From Cohnella rhizosphaerae (lineage in GTDB: Bacteria > Bacillota > Bacilli > Paenibacillales > Paenibacillaceae), in the NCBI RefSeq assembly GCF_029525575.1, contig NZ_JAPDIA010000003.1:1418214-1482213 (forward strand): a stretch of 64,000 bases of DNA, given 5' to 3'. Below, one piece after another: positions 27,345 through 38,900 of this stretch. The translations under genes and the position numbers were made by a program. The notes under the pieces are model-generated. The model did not search any database and was not told the DNA's origin. It was given only the letters and a program-made list of their open reading frames with translations. How positions within the stretch are numbered: position 1 is the first letter of the stretch; each line of letters opens with the position of its first letter.

Positions 27345-28324
27345 GTGGCTCATTCAAAAGTGAATCCTCGATCGTCGCCCGGGAGCATCCCGCCGCCGTC
27401 GCCCATTCCCGATTTCCTTCGACAGCGAATCAAGAAAATAAAGCCGAATCTGTCCTTGTATCTGTTAATTTTGCTGCCGTTGGCCTACTTTCTCATCTTT
27501 TGCTACTGGCCGATGTACGGCGTCCAGATCGCCTTCAAAGATTTTATCGCCATCAAGGGGATTACAGGCAGCCCCTGGGCAGGCTTCAAGCATTTCGAGA
27601 CGTTTTTCAACTCCATCTTTTTTTGACAGGGTCGTCTGGAATACGGTGAAGATCAGCATTTATTCGATCATCCTGGGCTTTCCCGCGCCGATCATCCTGG
27701 CGTTGCTGATGAATGAATTAAAAAAGCCGCTTTTTCCAGAAGACGGTTCAAAATATTTCCTACGCGCCCTATTTCATCTCGCAGGTCGTCATGGTCGGCA
27801 TCTTGCTCGTATTCCTCTCTCCGACCAACGGCCTGGTCAACCAGGTCATCGCGTTCTTCGGAGGCAAGCCGATCGCATTTATGATGGAGCCCTCCTGGTT
27901 CCAGAGCATCTTCGTCCTGTCGGGCATCTGGCAGGGCGCCGGTTGGGGGACCGTCATCTACATGGCGGTGCTGGCGGGCATCGATCATCAGCAGATCGAG
28001 GCGGCCATTCTGGACGGGGCGAACAAGTGGCAGCGGATCTGGCATATCTCTCTGCCTTGCATCATGCCCACGGCGGTCATTCTGCTCATCTTATCCTCGG
28101 GCAACGTGATGAACGTAGGATTCGAAAAGGTATTTCTCATGCAAAATTCATCCAACATCGAAGCTTCGGACGTCATCGCCACTTACGTATACCGCAAAGG
28201 TCTGTTGAACATCGAATACAGCTTTGCGACGGCCGTCGGACTGTTCAACTCGGTCATCAACTTTATTATTTTAGTGTTGGTGAACGCATTTGCCAAGCGT
28301 GCCGGATCCACGAGTTTATGGTAA
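27345..28324 (+). CDS. Carbohydrate ABC permease (LplB family), frameshifted twice
   Basis: Repaired length is about 325 aa from a GTG at 27345 with AGGTGA upstream. PNLSLYLLILLPLAYFLIF opens the first helix. The EAA loop is IEAAILDGANKWQRIWHISLP. Two T runs break it: 27618-27624 (seven for six, giving SIFFDRVVWN) and 27731-27735 (five for four, giving PLFQKTVQNISYAPYF). It pairs with the permease encoded 15 bp downstream to import the substrate of this cluster. Transcribed from regulon promoter 3. Confidence 0.88.
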
Positions 28325-28339
28325 GGGAGCGGGTTCGCA

Positions 28340-29233
28340 TTGAATAAAATCGCGGAAAGCCGGGCCGACCGCATTTTCGACCGAATCAATTTTGTGTTCA
28401 TGCTGCTCGTGACGCTCATTTTCCTCTATCCGCTTTTGTTTATTGTAAGCGCTTCGATAAGCAATCCCGATGCCGTGCTGCAAGGAAAAGTGTGGCTCTT
28501 TCCCAAAGGCTTCACGATCGTCCCTTACGTGAAGGTTTTTCAAAACAGCGAGTTTTTTCTGAGCTACTGGAACACCATCGCCTACACCGTCGTCGGCACG
28601 ATCGTAAATGTCGCTTTGACCGTCATGGCGGCGTACCCCTTGTCGAGAAAAGACTTTTACGGACGACACGTTCTGACGATCGTCTTTACGTTCACGATGT
28701 TTTTCAGCGGCGGTCTGATTCCCTTGTATATCGTCATTCAGAAGCTGCATTTGCTGAACAACTTTTGGGTCATGATCCTGCCTTCGGCGCTTTCGATCTT
28801 TAACGTAATCGTCATGCGGACTTACTTTCAGACCGCTATTCCGGATGAGATCTACCAGGCCGCCGAGATCGACGGCTGCAGCCGCATCGGCGTGCTGACG
28901 CGGATCGTGCTGCCGCTCTCCGGACCGATTCTGGCCGTCATGATTTTGTTCTACGGCGTCGGGCACTGGAACTCCTATTTTAATGCGCTCATTTTTTTGA
29001 ATGAACGAGAGATGTTCCCGCTGCAACTCATCCTCCGGGAAATTCTCGTGCAAAACGATACGCAAAATCTGATGGGCAACAGCTCGGCGAACTACATCAT
29101 CGATTCGACGCAGTACGGTACGAGCATCAAGTACGCAGTTATCATTATTTCCAGCTTGCCGGTGCTCATTTTGTATCCGTTCCTTCAGAGATATTTCGTC
29201 AAAGGCGTCATGATCGGCGCCATCAAGGGGTAG
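28340..29233 (+). CDS. Carbohydrate ABC permease (YtcP/MalG family)
   Basis: An intact 297-aa protein from a TTG with AAGGGAG upstream. Six membrane helices, the EAA loop YQAAEIDGCSRIGVLTRIVLP and the usual C-terminus LQRYFVKGVMIGAIKG. Partner of the preceding permease. As in the other two sugar operons no ATPase gene is nearby. Confidence 0.93.
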   Translation: MNKIAESRADRIFDRINFVFMLLVTLIFLYPLLFIVSASISNPDAVLQGKVWLFPKGFTIVPYVKVFQNSEFFLSYWNTIAYTVVGTIVNVALTVMAAYPLSRKDFYGRHVLTIVFTFTMFFSGGLIPLYIVIQKLHLLNNFWVMILPSALSIFNVIVMRTYFQTAIPDEIYQAAEIDGCSRIGVLTRIVLPLSGPILAVMILFYGVGHWNSYFNALIFLNEREMFPLQLILREILVQNDTQNLMGNSSANYIIDSTQYGTSIKYAVIIISSLPVLILYPFLQRYFVKGVMIGAIKG

Positions 29234-29296
29234 TCGTCACGCTTGATCTTGGCGCGGTTACCATGGAGCCGCTTCAGATAATCGCAGGTGAGTTGA

Positions 29297-29329
29297 GAGA
29301 TTGCAGCCGGCGATTGCAAGAACAATCTC
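29297..29329 (+). other. Intercistronic hairpin before the binding-protein gene
   Basis: GAGATTG pairs perfectly with CAATCTC across a 19-base loop in the 135-bp gap between permease and binding protein. There is no T run. It may be an mRNA processing or stability element that raises binding-protein output. Confidence 0.4.
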
Positions 29330-29368
29330 ATCGTCATCATTCAAATTAAGCTGGGGGAGGAAGTACAT

Positions 29369-31015
29369 TTGAAAAGAAACTGGAAAGGCAGGAGCCTGAT
29401 CGGGGCGACGCTCGTGGCGCTCACGCTGCAGACGGCCTGCAGTCAATCTTCGAACGGGAATGCGGCCAGCGCGTCTGCGCAGCCGACGGCCGGCGCCTCG
29501 GCTTCGGCTTCGGCTTCGGCGGGAAGCAAGCAGGAGTCGATTACGTTAAACGGGCTGGCGTCCAAGCATGTATTCCAAGCCGACTGGAACGACATGCTCG
29601 TATTTCAGGAAAGAGAAAAAGAGACGGGGGTTCACGTCAAGTGGGAGAATGTCCCGGACGAGGGCTGGGTAGAAAAAAGAAATCTTCGCATGGCGACCAA
29701 CAATTTGCCCGACTTCATCTCCAGATCCGGATTTTCGGACGCGGACATCGCGACTTATTCGGCGCAAGGCATGATCATTCCGCTGAACGATTTGATCGAC
29801 AAGCATGCGCCGAACTTGAAGGCGATCCTCGATGCCGATCCAAACATTCGAAAAGCGATCTCCGATGTGGACGGCAACATCTACGCGCTGCCGGCGTTCA
29901 ACGGCTGGATGGGCGATAATGCCTCAAAGCTGTGGATCAACAAGGCGTGGCTGGATAAGCTCGGCATGCCGATGCCGAAGACGCTGGACGAATACTACGA
30001 CGCGCTGGTCGCGTTCCGCGACAAAAATCCGGGCGGCGTGAGCAAGGTCATCCCGCTTACGGACTTTTCGAGCAACTTCAATCGGGATCTGATTTATTTT
30101 GCCGGATCGTTCGGCATCGGCAACAAAGGCCCGAATTTCCTCGGCGAGGGCGTAGATCTGGGCCCCGACGGCAAGATGAGGTTCGTCAAAACCGACGAAC
30201 GCTATAAAGCGCTGCTGCAATTCATGAACAAGCTTTGGACGGCGAAGCTGCTCGATCCCGAGCTGCTGACGCACAAGTCTGAAGCCTGGACGGCGAATTC
30301 CAAGGCCGGCCTGCACGGCTCGTTCGTCCTGGCGGCGCCCGAATCGAACAAATCCTCGGACTACGAAGTGCTGCCGCCTCTGAAGAGCGAATTCGGCGAC
30401 GAGGTGCTCAGCTTCGTCGGCACCGGTCTCCGCAAGAACAACACGATCATCACGAGCGCCAACAAGCATCCCGAACAAACGATGGAATGGCTGGACTACT
30501 GGTACTCCGAAGAAGGCTGGATCCGCCTTCAATACGGCATCGAAGGGGTCACTTATACGGTCGACAAGGACGGCGGCTACTGGTGGACGGAGAAGTACGA
30601 TCCGAACATCGCGCCGATCGAGAAGAGCCGCGGCTTGTTCTCCCCGATGTTCGGAGACGGCATCCCGTATTACATGGCGCCGGACGAATTCACCAAGCGT
30701 CCTTGGATCGCCGAGCAGATGGAAGCTTCGGCCATTAATAAAGTCGCCGCGGCTGCCGATATGCTGAAGCCTTATTACGATCCGGTCCTCAATAACGGCG
30801 TCGAACCGTTCTTGTTCACCGCCGAGGAGCTGGCGGTCAAGAAGCAATTCAACGATGAAGCCATGCAGTATATCACCGAAATGGAAACCAAGTTCATCAT
30901 GGGCAAGGAACCGTTCAGCAACTGGGATAAATATGTGAGCAAAGTGAACAGCCTCGGATTGGATAAATACATGGCCGTCTACAACGCGGCGCTCGAAAGA
31001 TTCAAAAAGCTGTAA
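29369..31015 (+). CDS. ABC transporter solute-binding lipoprotein
   Basis: An intact 548-aa protein from a TTG with GGGGGAGG upstream. The signal peptide ends at the lipobox LQTAC, followed by a Ser/Ala linker to about residue 52. The body has LPDFISRSGFSDADI, DVDGNIYALPAFNGWMGDN and WINKAWLDKLGMPMPKTLDEY, typical of the LipO family of long sugar-binding proteins. It delivers the imported saccharide to the two upstream permeases. The glycosidases encoded downstream suggest an alpha-galactoside or similar. Confidence 0.93.
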   Translation: MKRNWKGRSLIGATLVALTLQTACSQSSNGNAASASAQPTAGASASASASAGSKQESITLNGLASKHVFQADWNDMLVFQEREKETGVHVKWENVPDEGWVEKRNLRMATNNLPDFISRSGFSDADIATYSAQGMIIPLNDLIDKHAPNLKAILDADPNIRKAISDVDGNIYALPAFNGWMGDNASKLWINKAWLDKLGMPMPKTLDEYYDALVAFRDKNPGGVSKVIPLTDFSSNFNRDLIYFAGSFGIGNKGPNFLGEGVDLGPDGKMRFVKTDERYKALLQFMNKLWTAKLLDPELLTHKSEAWTANSKAGLHGSFVLAAPESNKSSDYEVLPPLKSEFGDEVLSFVGTGLRKNNTIITSANKHPEQTMEWLDYWYSEEGWIRLQYGIEGVTYTVDKDGGYWWTEKYDPNIAPIEKSRGLFSPMFGDGIPYYMAPDEFTKRPWIAEQMEASAINKVAAAADMLKPYYDPVLNNGVEPFLFTAEELAVKKQFNDEAMQYITEMETKFIMGKEPFSNWDKYVSKVNSLGLDKYMAVYNAALERFKKL

Positions 31016-31083
31016 TCGGCAATCGGGATAGGGGAGAGGGTCTTCGACGCTCCCCTTCCTTATATTCGGGGGAGGGACGCTTG

Positions 31084-31958
31084 ATGATCGGGAGCGGTTC
31101 GGCGCTGGTCGGACACGAGGAATGGGAGGTGGTCGTCGACGGCACGTTAACCGACCCGCAGTTGAACCACCCGGAGGGCATCTGCAGCGACGGGAATGGC
31201 ATGCTGTGGTGCGGCGGCGAACGCGGGGGAAATTTATGTCGTCGATCCGGTCCGGCGTCGCTTCAAGCAGGCGGCGTCGACGGACGGGTTCGCCCTCGGG
31301 ATGAACTTCGACGACAGGGGGGCGCCTGTACATTTGCGATTCCAAGCATCGGGCCGTATTCCGCTACACCCCGCCGACCGGAGAGCTGATTCGATTGAGC
31401 GGCGGCTCGAAAGACGCTGAGATGCGGTTTCCCAACTATCCCGTATACGATCGCGGGCGCAAGGCGCTATACGTATCGGACAGCTACGGCTTCGGCGAAG
31501 CGGGACCGGGCATATGGCGGATCGATGTCGAGACGGGCGAGACGGATTTGTGGTGCGACCGATCGTTCGACTTCGCGAACGGGCTCGCGCTCTCTTTGGA
31601 CGGCACATCGCTGTACGTGGCCGAGAGCCGCGGGCAGCGTCGTATTTATCGGATCCCGATCGGCGATAACGGCGCGGCGGGTGAGGCCGAGGCGCTCATT
31701 TCCGTTCCCGGCGTCATTCTGGACGGACTGGTACTGTCGGGCGGCGGGAAACTGTACGTGACTTGTTACGAGCCAAGCCGCATTTACCGGATGGATGTGA
31801 ATCGCCCGGAGGCCGGTCTGGAGCTGGTCGCGGAGGATCCGACGGCCCACGAGCTTTGCCATCCGACGAACGGGGTGCTGGTCGGCGACGACTTGTACGT
31901 TTGCAATCTGGGCCGGTGGCATATCACCCGTATTCCGTTAAAGCGAGTGGGCGTTTAA
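31084..31958 (+). CDS. SMP-30/gluconolactonase-family lactonase, frameshifted twice
   Basis: Repaired length is about 290 aa. Beta-propeller motifs: LNHPEGICSDGNGMLWCGGE, GMNFDDRGRLYICDS, FANGLALSLDGTSLYVAES, ILDGLVLSGGGKLYV and LCHPTNGVLVGDDLYV, containing the Glu, Asn and Asp metal ligands of the family. Two G runs break it: 31225-31229 (five for four) and 31317-31322 (six for five). Such enzymes open sugar lactones made by dehydrogenases like the SDRs here. It has its own ribosome site and lies 68 bp after the binding-protein gene. Confidence 0.84.
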
Positions 31959-32010
31959 GTAAGCTTGGCGATGGATGAAAGGCAAATTCAGCACGCTTAG
32001 GAGGCGTTCC

Positions 32011-32983
32011 GTGCAATTGAAGCAGCGTATATTGCCAGGCACCGATTTGCGGGTGTCGTCGTTATGCTATGGCGTCATGAAATTCGGCTCCCTGGTTCGC
32101 GGACGCGATATGTACGAGCTGTATCGCCGTTACTGCGCGGCGGGCGGCAATTTTTTTCGATACGGCCCACAGCTACGCCTGTTGGATCAAGGACGGCGAT
32201 GGCGCGAGCGAGCGCGGTCTCGGCGAATGCCTGCGCGAATTCGGCAACCGCAGCGAGGTCGTCATCGCGACCAAGGGGGGCCATCCGCATCAAGGGAGGT
32301 TCTATCCGCGTCCCGATGACTGCCTGACGCCGGAGGTGATCGCGGGCGACATTACGGAGAGCCTCGAACGGCTTCAAATCGACTCGATCGATCTTTTTCT
32401 GCTGCATCGCGACGATCCCCGGCATCCGGTCGGCGAGATCGTCGACATGCTGAACGAACAAATCAAGCGGGGCCGGGTGCGCCACATCGGCGCCAGCAAC
32501 TGGTCGGTCTCCCGGCTGGCGGAAGCGAACGCCTACGCGGCCGAGAAAGGACTGCAGGGCTTTGTCGTCTCCTCGCCGCAGTGGAATCTCGTTCATCCCA
32601 ATCACGCGCCGATCGGCTGGGACGGAAGATACGACGAGACGGCGCTCATGATGGACGACGGTGATATCGACTGGCATCGGCAGCACCGCTTTCCCGTCAT
32701 GCCCTGGACCCCGACGGCTTACGGCTATATCGCCGGCTCGGAGAGCAGCAACGCGTTGTCTTTCGACAACGCGATCAGCCGCGAGCGAAGGGAACGAGCC
32801 AGGCAGTTGGCGGATCGTTTGGGCTGTACGCCGAACCAGATCGGGCTGGCGTACTTGCTGGCGCATGACTTTCCGGTGTTCCCGATCGTCGGCACCATCG
32901 ATCCCGAGCACCTCGCGGATTCGCTGGCGGCGGACGGGATCGCCCTGACCGCGGAGCAGCGGGATTGGCTCCGTTCGGGTTAA
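32011..32983 (+). CDS. Aldo/keto reductase, frameshifted
   Basis: Repaired length is about 323 aa from a GTG with AGGAGG 6 bases upstream. FFDTAHSY carries the catalytic Asp and Tyr, VVIATKGGHP the Lys, and LQIDSIDLFLLHRDD the His. IGASNWSVSRL and the C-terminal IVGTIDPEHL are cofactor-binding motifs. A T7 run at 32151-32157 should be six. It probably interconverts a sugar or keto-sugar with NADP(H). It belongs to the transporter unit, between the lactonase and SDR 4. Confidence 0.86.
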
Positions 32984-33032
32984 GCGCACGCATTCGATAG
33001 GGAACATTCGATATGGAAAAGGAGGTTTGTGC

Positions 33033-33846
33033 ATGCTTGCCGTCGACTTGAGCGGTCAATCCGCGATCGTGACCGGCGCCGCCGCCGGGATCGGCTATGT
33101 CATCGCGTCCGCGCTGGCGGGCGCCGGCGCCGCCGTCACCTTGGCCGACCTCTCCGAGGAGGGAGAGGAAAAGGCGCGGCTGCTTCGCCATGCAGGCCGC
33201 CAGGCGCTATTCGTCCGGACGGACGCCACGACGGAGACGGACGTTCTTCGCTTGGCGGATTCGGCGGCCGCTGCCTTCGGGGGGCGTCGATATACTGGTC
33301 AACAACGTGGGGATTTATCCCCGGGGAGGCTTGCTGGATACGACCGCCGGCACGTGGGACCGCGTCATGGAGACTAACCTGAAGAGCATGTTCCTGTGCT
33401 GCAAGGCGTGCGTGCCGCATATGAAGCGGCAGGGGCAGGGCGCCATCGTCAATCTGGGCTCCTCTCATGCGCAGGTCGGCTTGCCGGAGCTGCTGGCTTA
33501 TTCCGTATCCAAGGGCGGCGTCAGCACCTTGACTCGCAATCTGGCCGGCGCGCATGCCAGGGATCGCATACGCGTCAACTGCGTCAATCCCGGCTGGGTG
33601 CTGACGGAGAAGGAGCTGGCCGAACGGGAAGCGGCCGGGCAGTCCTCCGATTGGATCCGGGAGCGGGGCCGATCGCTGCCGCTTGGACGGCTTCAGACCG
33701 GACAGGATGCGGCGAATGCGGTATTGTTTCTGGTCAGCCGCTATGCGGAGCAGATTACGGGACAAATTGTCAACGTGGACGGGGGGAAGGAGGTCGCATC
33801 AATGTTCGACGACAGTACCGGACATGCCGCGAAGGAGGTCGAATAA
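33033..33846 (+). CDS. SDR-family dehydrogenase 4, frameshifted
   Basis: Repaired length is about 270 aa. VTGAAAGIGYVIASAL, LADLSEEG (Asp suggests NAD), NNVGIYPRGG, NLGSSHAQVG and YSVSKGGV are the SDR motifs. Six G at 33279-33284 should be five (FGGVDILVNN). AAAGGAGG precedes ATG 33033. It is most similar in layout to SDR 1 of the same cluster. The pathway step is unknown. Confidence 0.86.
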
Positions 33847-33899
33847 GGGGCTGAGATTCAGTCGCATGCGGAAGAGACGAACAGGCGATTGCCATTGGA

Positions 33900-33938
33900 A
33901 TGGACATGATTGATGGACATGATTGATGGACATTATTG
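33900..33938 (+). repeat. 13-bp tandem repeat before the GH36 gene
   Basis: ATGGACATGATTG occurs twice in a row and is followed by a diverged third copy (ATGGACATTATTG). It lies in the 113-bp gap before the glycosidase. Each unit contains ATG codons but no long frame. Confidence 0.85.
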
Positions 33939-33959
33939 GCCGGAGAGTGAGGAAGCGCG

Positions 33960-35919
33960 ATGTTATCGAATGAAGCGGCAATGGCCCTGAGCCAGGAATG
34001 GCTGGCACAGCGGTTTTCGAAGGAGGGGGGCGGAGGCTCCGTTCTCTTTCCGATACGACGGCGAGCCGTCCGACCGGCTGCTGTCCGGCGCGGCGAGGAC
34101 GTACGCGTCCGCCGCGCTGGACGACGGTCGCCGCTCGCACAGGCTGGTCTATTCGACGGCGCAGTTGTCGGTAGAATGCGAAGCCGTGGAGTACCTCCGC
34201 TATCCGATCGTGGAATGGACGGTCTACTTTCACAACAAGGGCGAGCGGGCATCGGCGATGCTGGAAGACATTCAGGCGCTGGACGCGCGGTTTGCGGTAG
34301 CGTCCGGGCGGGAAGCGACGCTCCGGCACCAGCGGGGCAGCGAGCATTCGATCAGGGACTTCGAGATGTTCAGCGAACGGCTGCTGCCTGGGACGGATCG
34401 GACCCTCGCCTCCGTCGGCGGACGCTCGTCGAACGGGAGCATGCCCTACTTCCATCTCGATCTGGCGGACTTCGGGATCAACCTCGCCATCGGCTGGCCA
34501 GGACAATGGGCGGCGCGCTGCTCTAGGGAGGAAGGCGACGTGCGCATGCGCGCCGGCCAGGAGCGCGTTCATTTGCGGCTGCTCCCGGGCGAGCGCATCC
34601 GCACGCCGCTCATCGCGCTGCAATTCTGGCAGGGAGACGCGGTCGAAGCGCACAACGTCTACCGCAAGTGGATGAACGAACACAATGTGCCGCGTCCGAA
34701 AGGGCAGCTGCCTGCGCCGTTCATCGCGGCGTGCAGCTCGCATCAGTTTTCCGAGATGGAAAAGGCGAACGAGGACAACCAGAAGCAATTTATCGACCGG
34801 TACCTGGAAGAAGACATTCCGCTGGACTACTGGTGGATGGATGCCGGCTGGTATCCGAACAACGGAACCTGGATCAATACGGGAACGTGGGAGGTGGATA
34901 CCCGGCGGTTCCCGCGCGGCTTGCGGGCGGTCACCGATCACGGGCGCACGAAGGGCGTGGACAGCATCGTCTGGTTCGAGCCGGAACGGGTGACGGCGGA
35001 CAGCGCGCTGGCCAGGGCGCATCCCGAATGGCTGCTCGCTCCGCCGGCGGAGATGCCGGCCGGGCACAACGTTCGCCCGGATTGGCTGTTGTTCAATCAC
35101 GGCAACGAGGAGGCGCGGCGCTGGTGGACGGATTGGGTCGTCGGCTTCATTCAGCGGGAAGGCATCGATCTTTATCGCCAGGATTTTAACGTCGATCCGC
35201 TGTCGTATTGGCAAAGCCACGACGAGGAGGACCGGCAGGGCATGACGGAGATCCGCTACGTCGAAGGGCTGCTGGCGTTTTTCGACGAGCTTCGCGAACG
35301 ACTGGACGGCATTCTGATCGATACCTGCGCTTCCGGCGGCCGGCGGCTCGATCTGGAATCGATGCGCAGGGCGGTGCCGCTCACCAGAAGCGATTATCAC
35401 TTTGAGCCGATCGGCCAGCAGTGCCAGACGTACGGTCTGTCGCCCTGGCTCACGTTCCACGGCGGCGGCGTGATGCACACGGAGCCCAACCGATTCCGCA
35501 GCGCGATCGCGCCGTGCAACATTTTTTGCTTCGACATGCGGGAGACGTCGCTCGATTATGACACGATGCGGCGCAACGCCGAGGAGCGTGCGCTGCTCGT
35601 ACCCTATTACAAGGAGAGCTTTTATCCGCTGACGCCGTGCGCCGTCGACAATGACGTCTGGATGGCCTGGCAGTTTCACCGGGATGAGGACGGGAGCGGC
35701 ATCGTGATGGGGTTTCGAAGGGCGGAGGCTGCGGAAGAGACGCTGACGGTCCGGCTGCGCGGTCTCGATCCCGAAGCGGAATACGCGGTGACGGTCATCG
35801 ACGAGGCGCATCGGCGCGAAGCGTTCGAAGCTTCGGGGCGCGCGCTCGCCGAATCGGGTCTTTTGCTGCCATGTCCGTCGAAGGACACTTCCGTCGCGGT
35901 TCATTATCATAGAACTTAA
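33960..35919 (+). CDS. GH36-family alpha-galactosidase-like enzyme (cytosolic), frameshifted
   Basis: Repaired length is about 652 aa without a signal peptide. YWWMDAGWYPNNGTW, GVDSIVWFEPERV, the nucleophile Asp408 in LYRQDFNVDP and the acid/base Asp478 in LTRSDYHFEP after DTCASGGRRLD match GH36. An N-terminal beta-sandwich and a C-terminal beta domain flank the barrel. Six G at 34025-34030 should be five (KEGAEAPFSFRYDG). It would release a terminal alpha-linked sugar from the imported oligosaccharide. Alpha-galactose is the usual GH36 substrate, but alpha-GalNAc or others are possible. Confidence 0.84.
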
Positions 35920-35932
35920 GGAGCGGGTTCGG

Positions 35933-38900
35933 ATGAGGAGCTTAAAACGATTGTCCGCGATACTGGCCATTGCTTTGCTGTTCCAGGCGCTGTCGAGCGC
36001 CTTTTACCCGGAGCGCGCCGCCCGGGCGGCGGTGCCCGCCAACAATACCGTCGCGAACGGTTCGTTCGAGGCCGGATCGGGCGGCTCCGCTTCGGGCTGG
36101 TCGCTGGCGGGCAGCCATGCCAGGGCGAGCGACCGTTCCCATGAGGGGACATACGGCTTAAAATCGACGGGGACGTCGACGGCCGTCAGCTCGATCGCCG
36201 TTAATGTCGTTCCGCAGACGACGTACAGGATCTCCGTGTGGATCTATAAGGAGAACAACGACGGGACGGCTTATGTCGATATGAACGACATCGGAGGCGA
36301 AGCGCAAATCGGCACGGGGGTCGGTCTGGGCGGGGGCCAATGGTCATATTCGGAGACAGTCTGGAACAGCGGCAGCCTGACCGCCATCCAGTTCCGTGCC
36401 GTCACGGACGCTTCGCCGACGGGGGCGATCTGGTTCGACGATATCCGAATGGTCCCGGTCTCGACCGGCAGCGTGCTGGGCAACGGCTCGTTCGAGGACG
36501 GCACGGGAGCGAGCGCGACGGGCTGGACGCTCCACGGGCAGCATCAGCGCAGCGCGGATCGTTCCTACGAGGGCAGCTACAGCTTGAAGTCGACCGCGAC
36601 AACGACGAGCGCATCGAGCATAACGACTACGGTGCAGCCCAACGTTACGTATTTGCTGTCGGGCCGGATCTACAAGGACAACGGCAACGGTATCGCCTAT
36701 ATCGATATGAACGACATCAGTCAAGAAACGGAAATCGGCGTGGACAACGGACAAGGGGCCGGCGTATGGACGTACGTGGAGGGGCTCTGGAACAGCGGTT
36801 CGAACACGAGCGTGACGCTTCGTGCCGTCGTCGACGGCACGCCCACGGGCGCCATCTGGTTCGACGACATCCGCTTGGTGCCGCAATTGACAGGCAACGA
36901 TCGGGTCAGCAACGGCTCCTTCGAGATCGGCAGCGGTGCAAGCGCTTCCGCATGGACGCAGCACAGCCAACATGAGCGGTCCGACGACCGCGCGCACGAC
37001 GGGAATTATTCGCTTAAATCGACTGCGACCGCGACAGCCGCATCCAGCACGGCAGCGGCCGTCGAGCCGAATACGACCTACAAGGTGTCGGCGTGGATCT
37101 ACAAGGAAACGTCCGCGGGCACCGCCTATGTCGATATGAACGACAGGAGCGGAGAGGTTCAGATCGGCGTCGGCGTGGGTCTCGGCGCAGGCGTCTGGAC
37201 ATACGCCGAAGCGTACTGGCAGAGCGGGTCGAGCACGTCGATCACCGTTCGGGCGGTGACGGACGGCTCGCCGACCGGCGCGATCTGGTTCGACGAGATT
37301 CGGATCGCGCCCATCCAGGCTGCCGCAGGTCTGCCGGAGAACGGAAGCTTCGAGTTCGGCGACACCGCGGCGGCGGACGCATGGACGCAGGCGTCCGGTC
37401 ATGCGCGGTCGGACGACCGGACGCATGACGGCAACTACGCGCTTAAAGCTTCGTCGACCGGCACGGCCGTCAGCACGCAGGACATCGACGTCGATCCGAA
37501 TACGGATTATGTCCTGTCGGCCTGGATCTACAAATCTTCGGCATCGGATGTCGGCTATCTGGATCTGGGCGACATCGCGGGAGAGCCGCAGTTCGGCTCC
37601 GATGCGGGCGTCGGCGGGGGGCGAATGGCGGCATGTGCAGCAAGTGTGGAACTCGGGCTCCCATACGTCCGTCACCCTGCGGCTGGTCAGCGTCATCTCG
37701 AGCGCCGGCCAGGCGGTCTGGTTTGACGACGTGCGCGTGCAGCCGTATTGGGAGCTGGCGACGGGCGATACGGAGATGACCTTGACCGTGCTGTATCAAC
37801 GTCCTGCCGTCTCGTCGCTGAAGTCGGCCGGCTCGGCGGACAACTGGATCGCATCGGAGTCGACGGTACCGCTTCTCGGTCGGGTGGATATCGGCGGCGT
37901 TCCGTACGTCGTCGACTGGGAATACGAGAGCGCTTCGGTCGACGCCTCCGCCGGCAAAAAAAGTAACGCTGACCTTTGCAGCCGGAACGCCGGATCTGAC
38001 GCTGCGCTCCATCTGGTGGGCGAGAGCGGGAGCGGGGCCGATCGAGCATTGGATCGAGATCGATAACGCCACCGGACAAAAGATAACGGTATACCCGCAG
38101 GAATCGTTGGCGCTTGAGGTGCAGCCGGAGGCGGCATCCACGCTATGGCGATTCCACAAGGAGAGCGGAGAGCCCGACACGGTAGGCTTGTACAACGATG
38201 CGTTGACGGCCTCCCAAAGCTACAGCGCCTGGACGAATACGAACCAGGATTTCAATTCAAACGGCTTCATCCCGCTCGTCTTCGTCGACGAGGGCGGGGA
38301 TAGAGGCGTGTACGTCGGTTGGGAGTGGCCGGAAGGACGCATTCAGGCGTCGACGGCCGGCACGGGCTCGCCGCCGTCCGTCACGCTGCGGGCGGGCGTG
38401 CCCGACGATTTTAAAACGGATATTCCGGCGGGCGGCGTTTACGAGATACCCTCCGCCTACCTCGGCGTCTACGAAGGCGACGTAGACCGGGGGAGCAACA
38501 TTTTCAAAAGATGGTTCTTCGAGAACAAAGCGCCCGCCAAGACGCGTACGGACACGCGCGAGCCGTATACGCAAATGGCGGAAATGCTCATGGGCCAGCA
38601 TTACGATCTCGCCAGCTGGGGCGTCGACGCGCTGCAATGGGATTACGGCTGGTGGCCGGGCGCCGCCTCCGGCGGGTGGAGAACCGGCGAAGGCGATTGG
38701 CGGCTCGGCAACCCGGGATATTACGAGGGCCTCGATATGAGAGGCATCTCCACCTGGGAAGAATACGGGCAGGCGCTGGAGGACGAGAATCTCGAATACA
38801 CGAACTATTTCCTGCTGCATGACGGACTGTCCGCGGATGCCGACGCACTGACGTCGATCGGTACGAACGGCCACCCGGCTTGGTTTTCCAACCGGCAAAT

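Noticed and set aside
28440..28460. Possible cre site (TGTAAGCGCTTCGA) inside the second permease gene
   Set aside because: It misses a conserved base of the consensus and lies within coding sequence about 100 bp from the gene start.
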